A stretch of 64,000 bases of DNA from Nisaea denitrificans DSM 18348. Its GTDB lineage: Bacteria; Pseudomonadota; Alphaproteobacteria; Thalassobaculales; Thalassobaculaceae. The position numbers and the translations under genes are program-made. Below are positions 53,011 to 61,845 of the stretch, one piece after another; position 1 is the stretch's first letter, and every line of letters starts with the position of its first letter. The DNA lies in assembly GCF_000426505.1 (NCBI RefSeq), contig NZ_AUFM01000011.1:558001-622000 (forward strand), read 5' to 3'. The notes below the pieces were generated by a model. The model ran no database searches. It was not told the origin of the DNA and saw nothing but the letters and a program-made list of their open reading frames with translations.

Positions 53011-53052
53011 CTGATATAAATCAATTGCGGCTGTATTCTTGACTGTTAGCCT
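53011..53052 (+). promoter_or_regulatory. Possible FNR-dependent promoter before the Ycf46-like ATPase
   Basis: CTGATATAAATCAA at 53011-53024 matches TTGAT-N4-ATCAA except for one base. TAGCCT at 53047-53052 is centred 32 bp away, the same geometry as at ccoN and the hemerythrin gene. The predicted start is near 53059, giving a leader of 27 to 78 bases depending on start codon. Confidence 0.55.
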
Positions 53053-53109
53053 CGTAATCTTACCGTTTCGTTCAGTACTGGCGATATGCCTCTTCTGATC
53101 AGGGGGAGC

Positions 53110-54891
53110 ATGTCGTCAAGTGAGGAGAAGGCTGCAGTGAAGATCAGTACACAAAAAGACTTCGAACAAACACTGACGCATGCCATTTCGTCTCTTCATC
53201 CGATAATCGCGATCCGCTCATTCGAAGAAAACCGTGTGATCGACAGTATCGAGCGGGTCGCGATCAACGAGAAATGCGACGTCATTTTCTGGTCCTGTAC
53301 CCGTGGCATTCACATGGAACGGATCGGGACAATTTTGAAGCGGTCCGAGAAAACGCCTCCATTTCTGCCTAAATCCGGTCAAAACGCGGATGTGATGACG
53401 GCGATTGAGGTGCTTGAAAGGAAGCTTGATCATGATCGGGAGAAAAAAGGGTCCGAACGCCGCAAGACGTTTCTCGTTCTGCTCGATGCTTCACCCTACC
53501 TGATTGAGCGTCAGAATAACCCGGCGCACCGACGACGGCTCCGCGACTTCGCGCTGCAAAGCCGGCTTTCTGCGAAAAACGGCGTCATTATGCTCGTGTC
53601 TGCCGACGGAGAGCTGACTCAGGAGCTCGAAAAGGAAATCCTGCACCTCGAATTTCCGTTACCCACCAAAGAGGAAATCAAGGTCTGGGTGGACGACATT
53701 CTGGAACGCCTGGAAGCGTCGTCGGCTATCAAGGTCGAAGAGGATATCGACTTTCTGAAAGAAGCGGTTGTGAATGCCGCCAGCGGCCTGACGATGTACG
53801 AAATTCGCAACGCGCTTTCCGATGCCCTTGTCGATGACAGAAAACTGTCGAAAGAAGATATCCAGGGGATCTACCGGCTCAAGCAGGATGTCGTGAAAAA
53901 GAGCGGTATCCTCGAATATATCGATACCACGAACTGGTCGATGAACGATGTCGGCGGTCTCGATAACCTGAAGGAATGGCTGCGAAAACGTGCTCTTGCC
54001 TCAAGTGAGAAAGGGCATGACTTCGGCATTTCGGCACCGAAAGGGGTTTTGCTGACCGGGGTTCCCGGATGCGGCAAGTCCCTCGCGGCGAAATGCACCT
54101 CAACCTCCTGGGGCATTCCACTTATCAAGCTCGACATGGGACGGGTCTATGCATCCCTTGTCGGTGCTTCGGAACAGCATATCCGGCATGCGATTTCGAT
54201 CTGCGAGGCTGTAGCGCCCTGCGTGCTCTGGATCGATGAAATCGAGAAGGGATTGCCGCGCAATCGGGGGCATGTGGGGGACAGCGGTGTGTCCCTGCGG
54301 GTCCTGGCCACCTTCCTGACCTGGTTGCAGGAGAAGACCGCTCCGGTTTTCGTTATCGCGACTGCTAACGAGACAGTCCTGTTGCCGCCGGAGATCCTGC
54401 GCAAGGGGCGGTTTGACGAGGTGTTCTTTATTGATCTTCCCAACGCGGAAGAACGGACGGAAATCTTCAAGATTCACATGAAGAGGATGGGGCACGATCC
54501 GGACAGCTATGACCTCGAAAAACTGACAGCACTGACGGGCCGGGACGAGTCTTCCGGCGAAGGCGGGTTCAGCGGTGCTGAAATCGAAGCTGTTGTTCGA
54601 GAAGCGCTGATCGCTGCGTTTTCCGAAGCCGTTGAACTGGACAGGGAGCCGCGTCTGGAACAAAAGCACCTCGAAATGGCGGTGCTGGCGACAAGGCCTC
54701 TGTCGGTGACAAGAGCCGAGGAGATTACTGAACTGCGTCGTTGGTCGGATCAGCGTGCGGTTCCCGCGACCGGCTCTCTCGTTGAGCCTCCATTACCTTT
54801 CCCTTTCGAGGAAAAGCTGATGGATCTCCTTCAGTCCGGCCGCGCGGAAAAGCCCCAGACCGACAAGACTCAGGTGAAATCGCGGAAATAG
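53110..54891 (+). CDS. Ycf46-like AAA+ ATPase
   Basis: A 593-residue protein. Residues 1-275 form a conserved N-terminal domain of unknown role ([32 protein letters not shown]). The AAA+ module has [15 protein letters not shown], Walker A GVPGCGKS (317-324), Walker B VLWIDE (372-377), sensor ATAN (417-420) and RKGRFDE (431-437). This layout is that of cyanobacterial and plastid Ycf46, which is uncommon in Alphaproteobacteria to my knowledge. Starts at 53086, 53110 and GTG 53137 are all possible; 53110 has GGGGGAG close upstream and 53137 has AGGAGAAGG. Its 3' end overlaps the convergent decarboxylase gene by 22 bp. Confidence 0.85.
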   Translation: MSSSEEKAAVKISTQKDFEQTLTHAISSLHPIIAIRSFEENRVIDSIERVAINEKCDVIFWSCTRGIHMERIGTILKRSEKTPPFLPKSGQNADVMTAIEVLERKLDHDREKKGSERRKTFLVLLDASPYLIERQNNPAHRRRLRDFALQSRLSAKNGVIMLVSADGELTQELEKEILHLEFPLPTKEEIKVWVDDILERLEASSAIKVEEDIDFLKEAVVNAASGLTMYEIRNALSDALVDDRKLSKEDIQGIYRLKQDVVKKSGILEYIDTTNWSMNDVGGLDNLKEWLRKRALASSEKGHDFGISAPKGVLLTGVPGCGKSLAAKCTSTSWGIPLIKLDMGRVYASLVGASEQHIRHAISICEAVAPCVLWIDEIEKGLPRNRGHVGDSGVSLRVLATFLTWLQEKTAPVFVIATANETVLLPPEILRKGRFDEVFFIDLPNAEERTEIFKIHMKRMGHDPDSYDLEKLTALTGRDESSGEGGFSGAEIEAVVREALIAAFSEAVELDREPRLEQKHLEMAVLATRPLSVTRAEEITELRRWSDQRAVPATGSLVEPPLPFPFEEKLMDLLQSGRAEKPQTDKTQVKSRK

Positions 54892-55814
54892 GCGATCGTC
54901 TTTTCAAGGCCTGAGCGGAGATCTACTTTCGGCTCCCAGCCGAGCAGTGTTCTGGCCTTCGTAATATCGGGCTGGCGCTGCAACGGGTCATCCTGGGGCA
55001 GCGGGTGGTAGGAAATCCCGTTCTTGCCACCGACCAGCTCCGTCACCGTTTCGGCCAATTCCTTCACCGTCATTTCTGACGGATTGCCGAGATTGATTGG
55101 GCCGGTCAACGAATCCTCGCTGTCCATAAGCCGGATCAGGCCCTCTACCAGATCGTCGACATAGCAGAATGACCGGGTCTGGCTGCCGTCGCCATAGAGC
55201 GTCAAATCTTCGCCGCGCAGGGCTGAAAGCACGAAGTTGGATACCACCCGGCCGTCATTCGGGTGCATGCGTGGGCCGTAGGTATTGAAGATCCGGGCGA
55301 CCTTGATGCGGAGCTTGTGCTGGCGCAGATAGTCGAAGAACAGGGTCTCGGCGCAGCGCTTGCCCTCGTCATAGCAGGCCCGGATGCCGATGGTGTTCAC
55401 GTTGCCCCAGTATTCTTCGGTCTGGGGATGCACTGTGGGGTCGCCGTAGACTTCTGATGTTGAGGCCTGCAGCACCTTGGCCTTCACCCGTTTAGCCAAT
55501 CCCAGCACGTTGATGGCGCCGATCACGCTGGTCTTGGTGGTCTGTACCGGGTCGCGCTGATAGTGGATAGGTGAGGCCGGACAGGCGAGATTGTAGATCT
55601 CGTCTACCTCGACATAGAGCGGGAAGGTGATGTCGTGCCGCATCAGTTCGAAATTCGCGTGATCGAGCAGATGGGCCACATTGTGCCGCATGCCTGTGTA
55701 GAAATTATCGACACAGAGAACGTCGTCGCCGCGCTCCAGCAGGCGTTCGCAGAGGTGGGAGCCGACAAAGCCGGCACCTCCGGTTACAAGAACGCGCTTC
55801 GGGACTGTTTTCAT
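54870..55814 (-). CDS. UDP-glucuronate decarboxylase (UXS), SDR superfamily
   Basis: A 314-residue extended SDR: NAD site [10 protein letters not shown] (12-21), catalytic ASTSEVYGD and YDEGK (Tyr148, Lys152), with the UXS-specific [17 protein letters not shown] and [13 protein letters not shown]. It makes UDP-xylose from UDP-glucuronate for surface polysaccharide. No glycosyltransferase genes adjoin it. Its start faces the gcrA promoter region across 308 bp. Confidence 0.92.
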   Translation of the reverse strand: MKTVPKRVLVTGGAGFVGSHLCERLLERGDDVLCVDNFYTGMRHNVAHLLDHANFELMRHDITFPLYVEVDEIYNLACPASPIHYQRDPVQTTKTSVIGAINVLGLAKRVKAKVLQASTSEVYGDPTVHPQTEEYWGNVNTIGIRACYDEGKRCAETLFFDYLRQHKLRIKVARIFNTYGPRMHPNDGRVVSNFVLSALRGEDLTLYGDGSQTRSFCYVDDLVEGLIRLMDSEDSLTGPINLGNPSEMTVKELAETVTELVGGKNGISYHPLPQDDPLQRQPDITKARTLLGWEPKVDLRSGLEKTIAYFRDFT

Positions 55815-55957
55815 GGGTCGACCGCCGAACTGTCACGTAAAAAGCATATCTCCATGATCTGCATACCGCATCCGTGCGCGGGTGCAAATGGGGCAGGCAC
55901 CGGACGCGGTTCAGGTATCTGTTTGAGTGTAGTGAGAACGTTCCTCCGTAAGTCCTT

Positions 55958-55991
55958 GAATCGGCGCGAATCGTTTCGATCGTTCCGAATC
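55958..55991. promoter_or_regulatory. Cluster of three GANTC (CcrM) methylation sites
   Basis: GAATC occurs at 55958-55962, 55968-55972 and 55987-55991, three in 34 bp; chance predicts about one per 256 bp. CcrM methylates GANTC in Alphaproteobacteria, and GcrA reads methylated promoters, so a methylation-linked input to gcrA or its divergent neighbour is plausible. Confidence 0.65.
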
Positions 55992-56071
55992 ACCTTGTAC
56001 AGCATCCACTAGAAGGAGTAGGCTCCTCCTGCGTCGGCACAACATATTGCGTCTTTCAGATGCAGTGCACG

Positions 56072-56085
56072 CCCGGTTAACCGGG
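56072..56085. promoter_or_regulatory. 14-bp perfect palindrome upstream of gcrA
   Basis: CCCGGTTAACCGGG is perfectly symmetric and lies 37 bp before the gcrA ATG. It contains GTTAAC, which resembles half of a CtrA site (TTAA-N7-TTAA), but the second half is not present at the right distance. It may instead bind a dimeric regulator. Confidence 0.5.
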
Positions 56086-56122
56086 AGGCAGCCGACAGTG
56101 GAAGTTACACTTGGAGGGCACA

Positions 56123-56506
56123 ATGGCTGATAGCGCAGTCAGCGCATGGACCGAGGATCGTCTGAGCCAGCTTACCCAGCTTTGGGCGGACGGATTGTCG
56201 ATCACGCAGATCGGAAATGAGCTCGGGGTTTCGCGGAATGCCGTGGTGGGCAAGGTCCACCGCATGGGTTTGCCGAAGCGGCAGTCGCCGATTGTCCGTT
56301 CCAACAAGCCGGTCGAGCCGAAGAAGCGGAAAGTATCGCCGCTTGCGGCGCAGGAATGGGACCGGAACAAATGCTCCTGGCCCATCGGCGACCCGAAGTC
56401 TCCGGACTTCAAGTTCTGCGGTGACGGTGTGTCGCCCGGACGGCCGTATTGTTCCACGCATTGCGCGGTGGCTTACACCAACATGCGGGATACCAAAGCG
56501 GCCTGA
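56123..56506 (+). CDS. gcrA: GcrA cell-cycle regulator
   Basis: A 127-residue GcrA: the N-terminal DNA-binding part WTEDRLSQLTQLWADGLSIT then IGNELGVSRNAVVGKVHRMG, a basic linker (PKKRKVSP) and a C-terminal domain with CSWPIGDPK, FCGDGVSPGRPYCSTHCAVA binding sigma-70. GcrA promotes transcription at CcrM-methylated promoters during S phase. ATG at 56123 has GGAGGGCAC upstream; the TTG at 56111 is not used. The presence of this gene marks the organism as an alphaproteobacterium. Confidence 0.96.
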   Translation: MADSAVSAWTEDRLSQLTQLWADGLSITQIGNELGVSRNAVVGKVHRMGLPKRQSPIVRSNKPVEPKKRKVSPLAAQEWDRNKCSWPIGDPKSPDFKFCGDGVSPGRPYCSTHCAVAYTNMRDTKAA

Positions 56507-56531
56507 CCGTCAGGTTCCAAATACCGATCAA

Positions 56532-57485
56532 TTAAGGGGTGCTGCAGAATGCTGTGGCGCCCCTTAATTTTTGTTCGGCCTCGGCCACGATCCTGGGCAC
56601 CAGATCGGCGGCGGACGGGATATCCCGGATAATGCCGGAGGCCTCGCCGGCGACGACCGGCGCAATGTCCATATTGGCTATCGCCGCGGCCTCCTCAAAT
56701 TCCACAATGGCGGTTTCCGTCAGATCTTTGCCTTCCCAGCGCTCGGCGAAACTGTTCCGGAACGTGCGGAGCGCGTAGGGTGCGGGCCAACTGAAGCCGC
56801 GGGCCTTGTCAAAAGTGCTGCCTTTCACGGTGACATCGCCACTTTCGGCGGCGACTGCCTGCTTTGCAGCCAGGGGCGCCAGCGATTCTTCTGTCGCGAC
56901 AAAGCGGGTGCCGAGCAGGACGCCACTCGCGCCGAGCATCAGAGCGGCCGCCAGCCCGCGCCCATCGGCGATACCACCAGCGGCAACGACAGGGATTCTG
57001 GGCAGGGCATCGACCACTTCCGCGACGAGGGAAAAGGTGCCCCGGTTGGCGCCATGGCCGCCTGCTTCGCCTCCTTGAGCAATGACGATATCGGCGCCTG
57101 CACCTGCAGCCCGCTTCGCCTGTTCCAGGCTCTGCACCTGGGCGATGAGCGTCGCTCCAGCGGTCTTGATTTTGCCGGCAAAAGGACCTTCGTCTCCGAA
57201 GGAAAGCATCACGGCGGCGGGTTCGCGCTCGAGCGCGCGGTCGAGGACATCGGGAAACTGCTCTAGGCGCCAGGTAATAAAGCCGATGCCGATTCTGGCA
57301 TTGCCCGCAGCAGAGAGTTCGGTGTCGATCCATTCCTGGTCGCAATAACCACCGCCAATCAGGCCGAGGCCGCCTGCCTGGGACACTGCGGCCGCCAGCT
57401 TTCCGCCTGAAACCCGGGCCATCGGGGCGCAGAGTACCGGATGCTCTATGCCGAGCCGCTCCGTCAGTGCCGTGCTTATTGCCAA
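56532..57485 (-). CDS. Nitronate monooxygenase-like FMN enzyme
   Basis: A 317-residue TIM-barrel flavoprotein of the nitronate monooxygenase/2-nitropropane dioxygenase family: EHPVLCAPMARVSGGKLAAA, QAGGLGLIGGGY, VIAQGGEAGGHG and VVAAGGIADGRGLAAALMLG bind FMN. It oxidises alkyl nitronates; many homologues in this group have other flavin roles. TTG at 57485 is the start, supported by GGGGAGGG five bases upstream; there is no ATG in frame. It is convergent with gcrA. Confidence 0.88.
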   Translation of the reverse strand: MAISTALTERLGIEHPVLCAPMARVSGGKLAAAVSQAGGLGLIGGGYCDQEWIDTELSAAGNARIGIGFITWRLEQFPDVLDRALEREPAAVMLSFGDEGPFAGKIKTAGATLIAQVQSLEQAKRAAGAGADIVIAQGGEAGGHGANRGTFSLVAEVVDALPRIPVVAAGGIADGRGLAAALMLGASGVLLGTRFVATEESLAPLAAKQAVAAESGDVTVKGSTFDKARGFSWPAPYALRTFRNSFAERWEGKDLTETAIVEFEEAAAIANMDIAPVVAGEASGIIRDIPSAADLVPRIVAEAEQKLRGATAFCSTP

Positions 57486-57584
57486 ATCACCCTCCCCATT
57501 TATGTTTATCGAACCTAGTCGTCACACAGGCGCGCCGCAATCCTTCCTCCCGCCTGCCGCGCACGCCCACAGCTCGGAGATATC

Positions 57585-58355
57585 ATGCGCCTCAAAGACA
57601 GAACCGCGCTCATTACCGGTGCCGCCTCGGGCATCGGCAAAGCCATCGCGCTCCGGTTTGCCGAAGAGGGCGCACGGGTCGTGATCGCCGATCAAACGGA
57701 TGAGCCGCGAGAGGGCGGAGCGAAGACGCTGGATGAGATCGAGGCAATGGGCGGAGAGGCCGTGTTCACAAAGATGGACGTTGCGGACTGGTCCTCTGTC
57801 GATGCGGCCGTCTCACTTGCGGTCGAGAAGTACGGCGCGCTCGACATCATTGTGAACAATGCGGCCATTGGGGTCAGCAAGCCGATCCTTGAGACGACGG
57901 AAGATGACTGGGAGCGGGTCATGGGCGTGAACGCTCGTGGCGTCTTCTTCGGCTGCAAGCGGGCCATCCAGCAAATGTTGACCCAGCCCGAGCGGGACGG
58001 GGTGCGCGGCCGGATCGTCAATATTTCCTCACAGCACGGCATGGTTCGCTCGCCCAACGATTTCGCTTACGGGACCGGCAAGGCCGCCGTGGTTTACATG
58101 ACCAGGCAGATCGCGGGCGACTATGCGGCGGACGGGATTGTCTGCAATGCCGTGGCACCGGGCAAGATCCTGACCGGAAAGAGTGGCCCGGCTACCGATC
58201 CGGCGATCCTGGCCTACTCCCATGCACGCACGCCTTGGCCACGCCTTGGCCTACCCCGCGATGTCGCCAATGCGGTTCTGTTTCTTGCCAGCGATGAGGC
58301 CACCTACATTACAGGCGAAAACCTGATGGTCGATGGCGGCTGGATGGCCAACTGA
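57585..58355 (+). CDS. SDR family oxidoreductase
   Basis: A 256-residue classical SDR: GAASGIGKAIALRFA at the NAD(P) site, NNAAIGVSKPIL and the Ser-Tyr-Lys triad in NISSQHG and YGTGKAAV, ending ENLMVDGGWMAN. It oxidises or reduces an unidentified alcohol or sugar. ATG at 57585 follows CGGAGATATC. It stands just upstream of pepN. Confidence 0.9.
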   Translation: MRLKDRTALITGAASGIGKAIALRFAEEGARVVIADQTDEPREGGAKTLDEIEAMGGEAVFTKMDVADWSSVDAAVSLAVEKYGALDIIVNNAAIGVSKPILETTEDDWERVMGVNARGVFFGCKRAIQQMLTQPERDGVRGRIVNISSQHGMVRSPNDFAYGTGKAAVVYMTRQIAGDYAADGIVCNAVAPGKILTGKSGPATDPAILAYSHARTPWPRLGLPRDVANAVLFLASDEATYITGENLMVDGGWMAN

Positions 58356-58392
58356 CCCGACTTACCCGAACACACCGAATTGCGGAGCTGAA

Positions 58393-61047
58393 ATGGAACG
58401 CGTTGGAAACGCCCCCCGAGCGAAAGTGAAAAATCTGGCGGACTATACACCGCCGACTTTTTTCATCGACACGGTCGACCTCGATTTCGATCTCCGTGAC
58501 GGAGAGACAATTGTCACTGCTGCGCTTAAAGGGAGGCGCAATCCGGATGCGCGCCCGGCGTCCGACATTCTGGAGCTGGACGGGCAGGATCTCCGGCTGG
58601 TTTCCCTGAGCCTCAACGGGGCGGCGGTTGGAGAAGACCGTTATGGGATTTCAGGCGACCGCCTGACGTTGAGCGGAGTGCCTGATGCATTCTCGCTTGA
58701 GGTGGTGACAGCGATTGTGCCGGAGAAAAATACGGCCCTGGAGGGCCTCTACATGTCTGAAGGCATGTATTGTACCCAATGCGAGGCGGAAGGCTTCCGG
58801 CGCATTACCTACTTCCCGGACCGGCCCGACGTGATGGCGATCTATACAACGCGGCTCGAAGCGGATGCAGCGCGGTTTCCGGTGTTGCTGTCCAACGGAA
58901 ACCTGATCGAGACTGGCGAAGCAGGCGAGGGGCGCCATTTCGCGGTCTGGAACGATCCGTTCCCGAAGCCGTCCTACCTGTTTGCAGCCGTTGCCGGTGA
59001 TCTCGCCTGCGTCTCCGACAGTTACCAAACGGCCTCTGGCCGGGACGTGGCGCTCCGTGTCTATGTCGAGCACGGTAACGAGCATCTTTGTGCCCACACC
59101 ATGGACAGCCTGAAACGCTCCATGCGCTGGGACGAGGAGGTGTTCGGTCTGGAATACGACCTCGACCTCTTCATGATCGTTGCCGTTAGCCACTTCAACA
59201 TGGGGGCGATGGAGAACAAGGGGCTCAATATCTTCAACAGCAAGTTCGTGCTGGCCGATCCGGAAACTGCGACGGATGCCGATTACGAGCGGCTGGAGGG
59301 TATCGTGGCCCACGAATACTTCCACAACTGGACCGGTAACCGCGTGACATGCAGGGATTGGTTTCAGCTCAGCCTGAAGGAAGGCCTGACGGTATTCCGG
59401 GACCAGGAATTCACTTCCGACACGCATTCGCGAGGGGTGAAGCGTGTTGCTGACGCCCGTCTGCTGCGTGCGGCGCAGTTCCCCGAGGACTCCGGGCCGA
59501 CCGCCCATCCGATCCGTCCGGAAAGCTATACCGAGATCAATAATTTCTACACCGTGACGATCTACGAGAAGGGCGCCGAGGTCATTCGCATGATCTACAA
59601 TCTGCTGGGCGCCAAGGCGTTCCGGCAAGGGATGGATCTCTATTTCAAACGGCATGACGGCCAGGCGGTCCGTTGCGAGGATTTCGTCGTCGCGATGGAA
59701 GATGCAAGCAGTGTTGATCTTGGACAGTTCAGGCTCTGGTACAGCCAGTCGGGAACGCCGGAGCTTGAGGTCTCACTGAGCCACGACGCGGCCGCGAAAA
59801 CCGCGACTCTGAAGGTCGGACAAACAGTGCCGCCGACGCCGGGGCAGCCAGTCAAGAAACCAATGCTGATCCCGCTCTCGATGGCGCTGCTCGATAGCGC
59901 GGGCAAGGAGATGCCGTTGCAGCTACGCGGGGAGAATGTCGAAGAAGTGCTGGTAAGCCGGGTTCTTCCTGTCACCGAACAAGAACAGGAGTTCGTATTC
60001 GAGAATTTCGAAACAGCTCCAGTCCCGTCTCTGTTGCGTGGATTCTCCGCTCCGGTGAAATTACGGAGCAACCTCGGCGGGGACGGGGAACGCTTTCTCT
60101 TCCAGCATGACAGTGATCCCTTTGCCCGTTGGGACGCCGGACAAAGTTATCTCACCCGGATGCTGCTCGATGCGGCTGTGGACGGGCGGGAAACCGTTCT
60201 TGAGGCCGCGTTCCATGACGCTGTTGCGGGTATACTGCGGGACCCGTCGATAGAGCCGGCCTTTGCCGCCGAACTTCTGACACTGCCCGGTGAGTCCGTG
60301 CTCGCTGAATCCATGCGTCCGGCCGACCCCGACGCCATTCACCGGGTGCGCCGCGCTGCGCGGAAGGAAATCGGCCTGATGCACGCCGAAGTCTTCAAGG
60401 CGCTCTATGAGCGTCTGGCCGAGGCCTATGCGCCGGATGACATGTCGACTGAAGCAATGGGCTCGCGTGCGCTTAAGGCGCTCGCGCTGGGCTATCTGGT
60501 TGCTGGCGGAGAGGGGGATGCGCTGGCACTAGGTGCCCGTCAGGCATCGAATGCTGTGACCATGACGGACTCCATGGCGGCCCTGCTGGCGCTGAATGGG
60601 ACGGATTGTCCGGAACGGACGGCGGCTCTCGCCGATTTCCATGACCGTTGGGAAAACACACCGCTGGTGCTCGACAAATGGTTCACCCTGCGGGCGACCA
60701 GCAGCTTGCCTGACACTCTGTCCGAGGTTGAGGCACTGCTGGAACATCCAAAGTTCGATCTTGGGACGCCAAACCGGGTCAGAGCGCTCATCGGCGCTTT
60801 CGCATCAGGAAATCCGGTGCGCTTCCATGCCCCGGACGGCGCCGGCTACAGTTTCCTCGCCGATCAGATCATCAAGCTTGACGGTCTTAATCCGCAAATT
60901 GCCGCTCGGCTCGTGGCTCCCTTGACGCGCTGGAAGAAGTACGACCAAACGCGTCAGCGGATGATGCGGGAATGTCTTGAGAGAATCGTGAGGCAACCCG
61001 GCCTGTCGCCGGATGTCACCGAACTGGTAACCAAGGGACTGGGATAA
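58393..61047 (+). CDS. pepN: Aminopeptidase N
   Basis: An 884-residue M1 metalloprotease removing N-terminal residues from peptides in the cytosol. It has GAMEN at 271-275 and the zinc site HEYFHNW starting at His307 with the downstream Glu in SLKEGLTVFRDQEF. The long C-terminal helical half matches the PepN (E. coli) type. ATG at 58393 has GCGGAG upstream; the frame to 58333 overlaps the SDR gene. It starts 37 bp after that gene. Confidence 0.96.
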   Translation: MERVGNAPRAKVKNLADYTPPTFFIDTVDLDFDLRDGETIVTAALKGRRNPDARPASDILELDGQDLRLVSLSLNGAAVGEDRYGISGDRLTLSGVPDAFSLEVVTAIVPEKNTALEGLYMSEGMYCTQCEAEGFRRITYFPDRPDVMAIYTTRLEADAARFPVLLSNGNLIETGEAGEGRHFAVWNDPFPKPSYLFAAVAGDLACVSDSYQTASGRDVALRVYVEHGNEHLCAHTMDSLKRSMRWDEEVFGLEYDLDLFMIVAVSHFNMGAMENKGLNIFNSKFVLADPETATDADYERLEGIVAHEYFHNWTGNRVTCRDWFQLSLKEGLTVFRDQEFTSDTHSRGVKRVADARLLRAAQFPEDSGPTAHPIRPESYTEINNFYTVTIYEKGAEVIRMIYNLLGAKAFRQGMDLYFKRHDGQAVRCEDFVVAMEDASSVDLGQFRLWYSQSGTPELEVSLSHDAAAKTATLKVGQTVPPTPGQPVKKPMLIPLSMALLDSAGKEMPLQLRGENVEEVLVSRVLPVTEQEQEFVFENFETAPVPSLLRGFSAPVKLRSNLGGDGERFLFQHDSDPFARWDAGQSYLTRMLLDAAVDGRETVLEAAFHDAVAGILRDPSIEPAFAAELLTLPGESVLAESMRPADPDAIHRVRRAARKEIGLMHAEVFKALYERLAEAYAPDDMSTEAMGSRALKALALGYLVAGGEGDALALGARQASNAVTMTDSMAALLALNGTDCPERTAALADFHDRWENTPLVLDKWFTLRATSSLPDTLSEVEALLEHPKFDLGTPNRVRALIGAFASGNPVRFHAPDGAGYSFLADQIIKLDGLNPQIAARLVAPLTRWKKYDQTRQRMMRECLERIVRQPGLSPDVTELVTKGLG

Positions 61048-61058
61048 GGGGAAAGCAT

Positions 61059-61721
61059 GTGACGAAACCAATCGTCGTCATCAATCCGAACAGCACCGAA
61101 GCCGTAACAGAAGCGATGAGTACGGCGCTCGACCCGTTGCGCTTGCCGGGCGGGCCGGAGATCGAATGCCTGACCAACGCGGACGGTCCGCCGGGCATCG
61201 AGAGCCAGGCGGACGTCGATCTTGCCGCCGTCCAGACAAGAGAGATCGTGGCCCGGCGAGCGAACAGTGCGTCGGCTTTCGTAATCGCCTGTTACTCCGA
61301 CCCCGGCATTCATGCCTGCCGGGAAGCGACGGACAAGCCGGTTTATGGCATCGCCGAGTCAGGAATGCTGTGCGCCTTGAGTACGGTGGAGCGCTTTGGC
61401 GTTGTTGCAATTCTCGACAAATCTATCCCAAGGCATCTTCGCTATATTCGAACGCTTGGCTTCGAATCCCGGCTCGCCGGGGAGCGTGCCTTGGGGTTGG
61501 GCGTGGTGGAGCTTTCAAATGAAAGCGTCACCTATGGGAGGCTTCTGGAGACAGGAAAAAAATTGCGGGATATGGACGGAGCTCAGGCGATCGTACTGGG
61601 TTGCGCCGGCATGGCGCGCTACCGGAGCTCGCTTGAAGAGGAGCTTTGCCTTCCGATCATCGATCCCACTCAAGCGGCGGTTAGCAATGCGTTAACCATT
61701 TCTCTGCTAAAATCCTCATGA
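61059..61721 (+). CDS. Aspartate/glutamate/hydantoin racemase family protein
   Basis: A 220-residue Asp/Glu/hydantoin racemase. IVVINPNSTEAVTEAM starts the fold, the two catalytic Cys are in FVIACYSDPG and IVLGCAGMA, and the SGMLCALSTVERFGVVAIL block fits hydantoin or allantoin racemases. A GTG at 61059 follows AAGGGGAAAG. It starts 11 bp after pepN, so cotranscription is likely. It could serve hydantoin or D-amino acid metabolism, but no hydantoinase adjoins it. Confidence 0.85.
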   Translation: MTKPIVVINPNSTEAVTEAMSTALDPLRLPGGPEIECLTNADGPPGIESQADVDLAAVQTREIVARRANSASAFVIACYSDPGIHACREATDKPVYGIAESGMLCALSTVERFGVVAILDKSIPRHLRYIRTLGFESRLAGERALGLGVVELSNESVTYGRLLETGKKLRDMDGAQAIVLGCAGMARYRSSLEEELCLPIIDPTQAAVSNALTISLLKSS

Positions 61722-61845
61722 AATCAATACAATTCAATGTAAATTAGAGTGCTATTGTAACTTTTAGTGCTTGAAAAGGTAAGAAAAGAACCGCTCAATA
61801 ACCTTTGATGTAGTTGTTGCGGGCCGGGGGCGGGAATTTTTCTCG

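Larger units (their letters stand above)
55815..56122. other. Divergent intergenic region between the decarboxylase gene and gcrA
   Basis: These 308 bp separate two start codons and contain no protein frame I accept. They hold a cluster of three GAATC sites (55958-55991), an AGGAG/CTCCT mini-hairpin (about 56023-56036) and a 14-bp palindrome at 56072. Together they look like a dense cell-cycle control region for gcrA. Confidence 0.6.
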
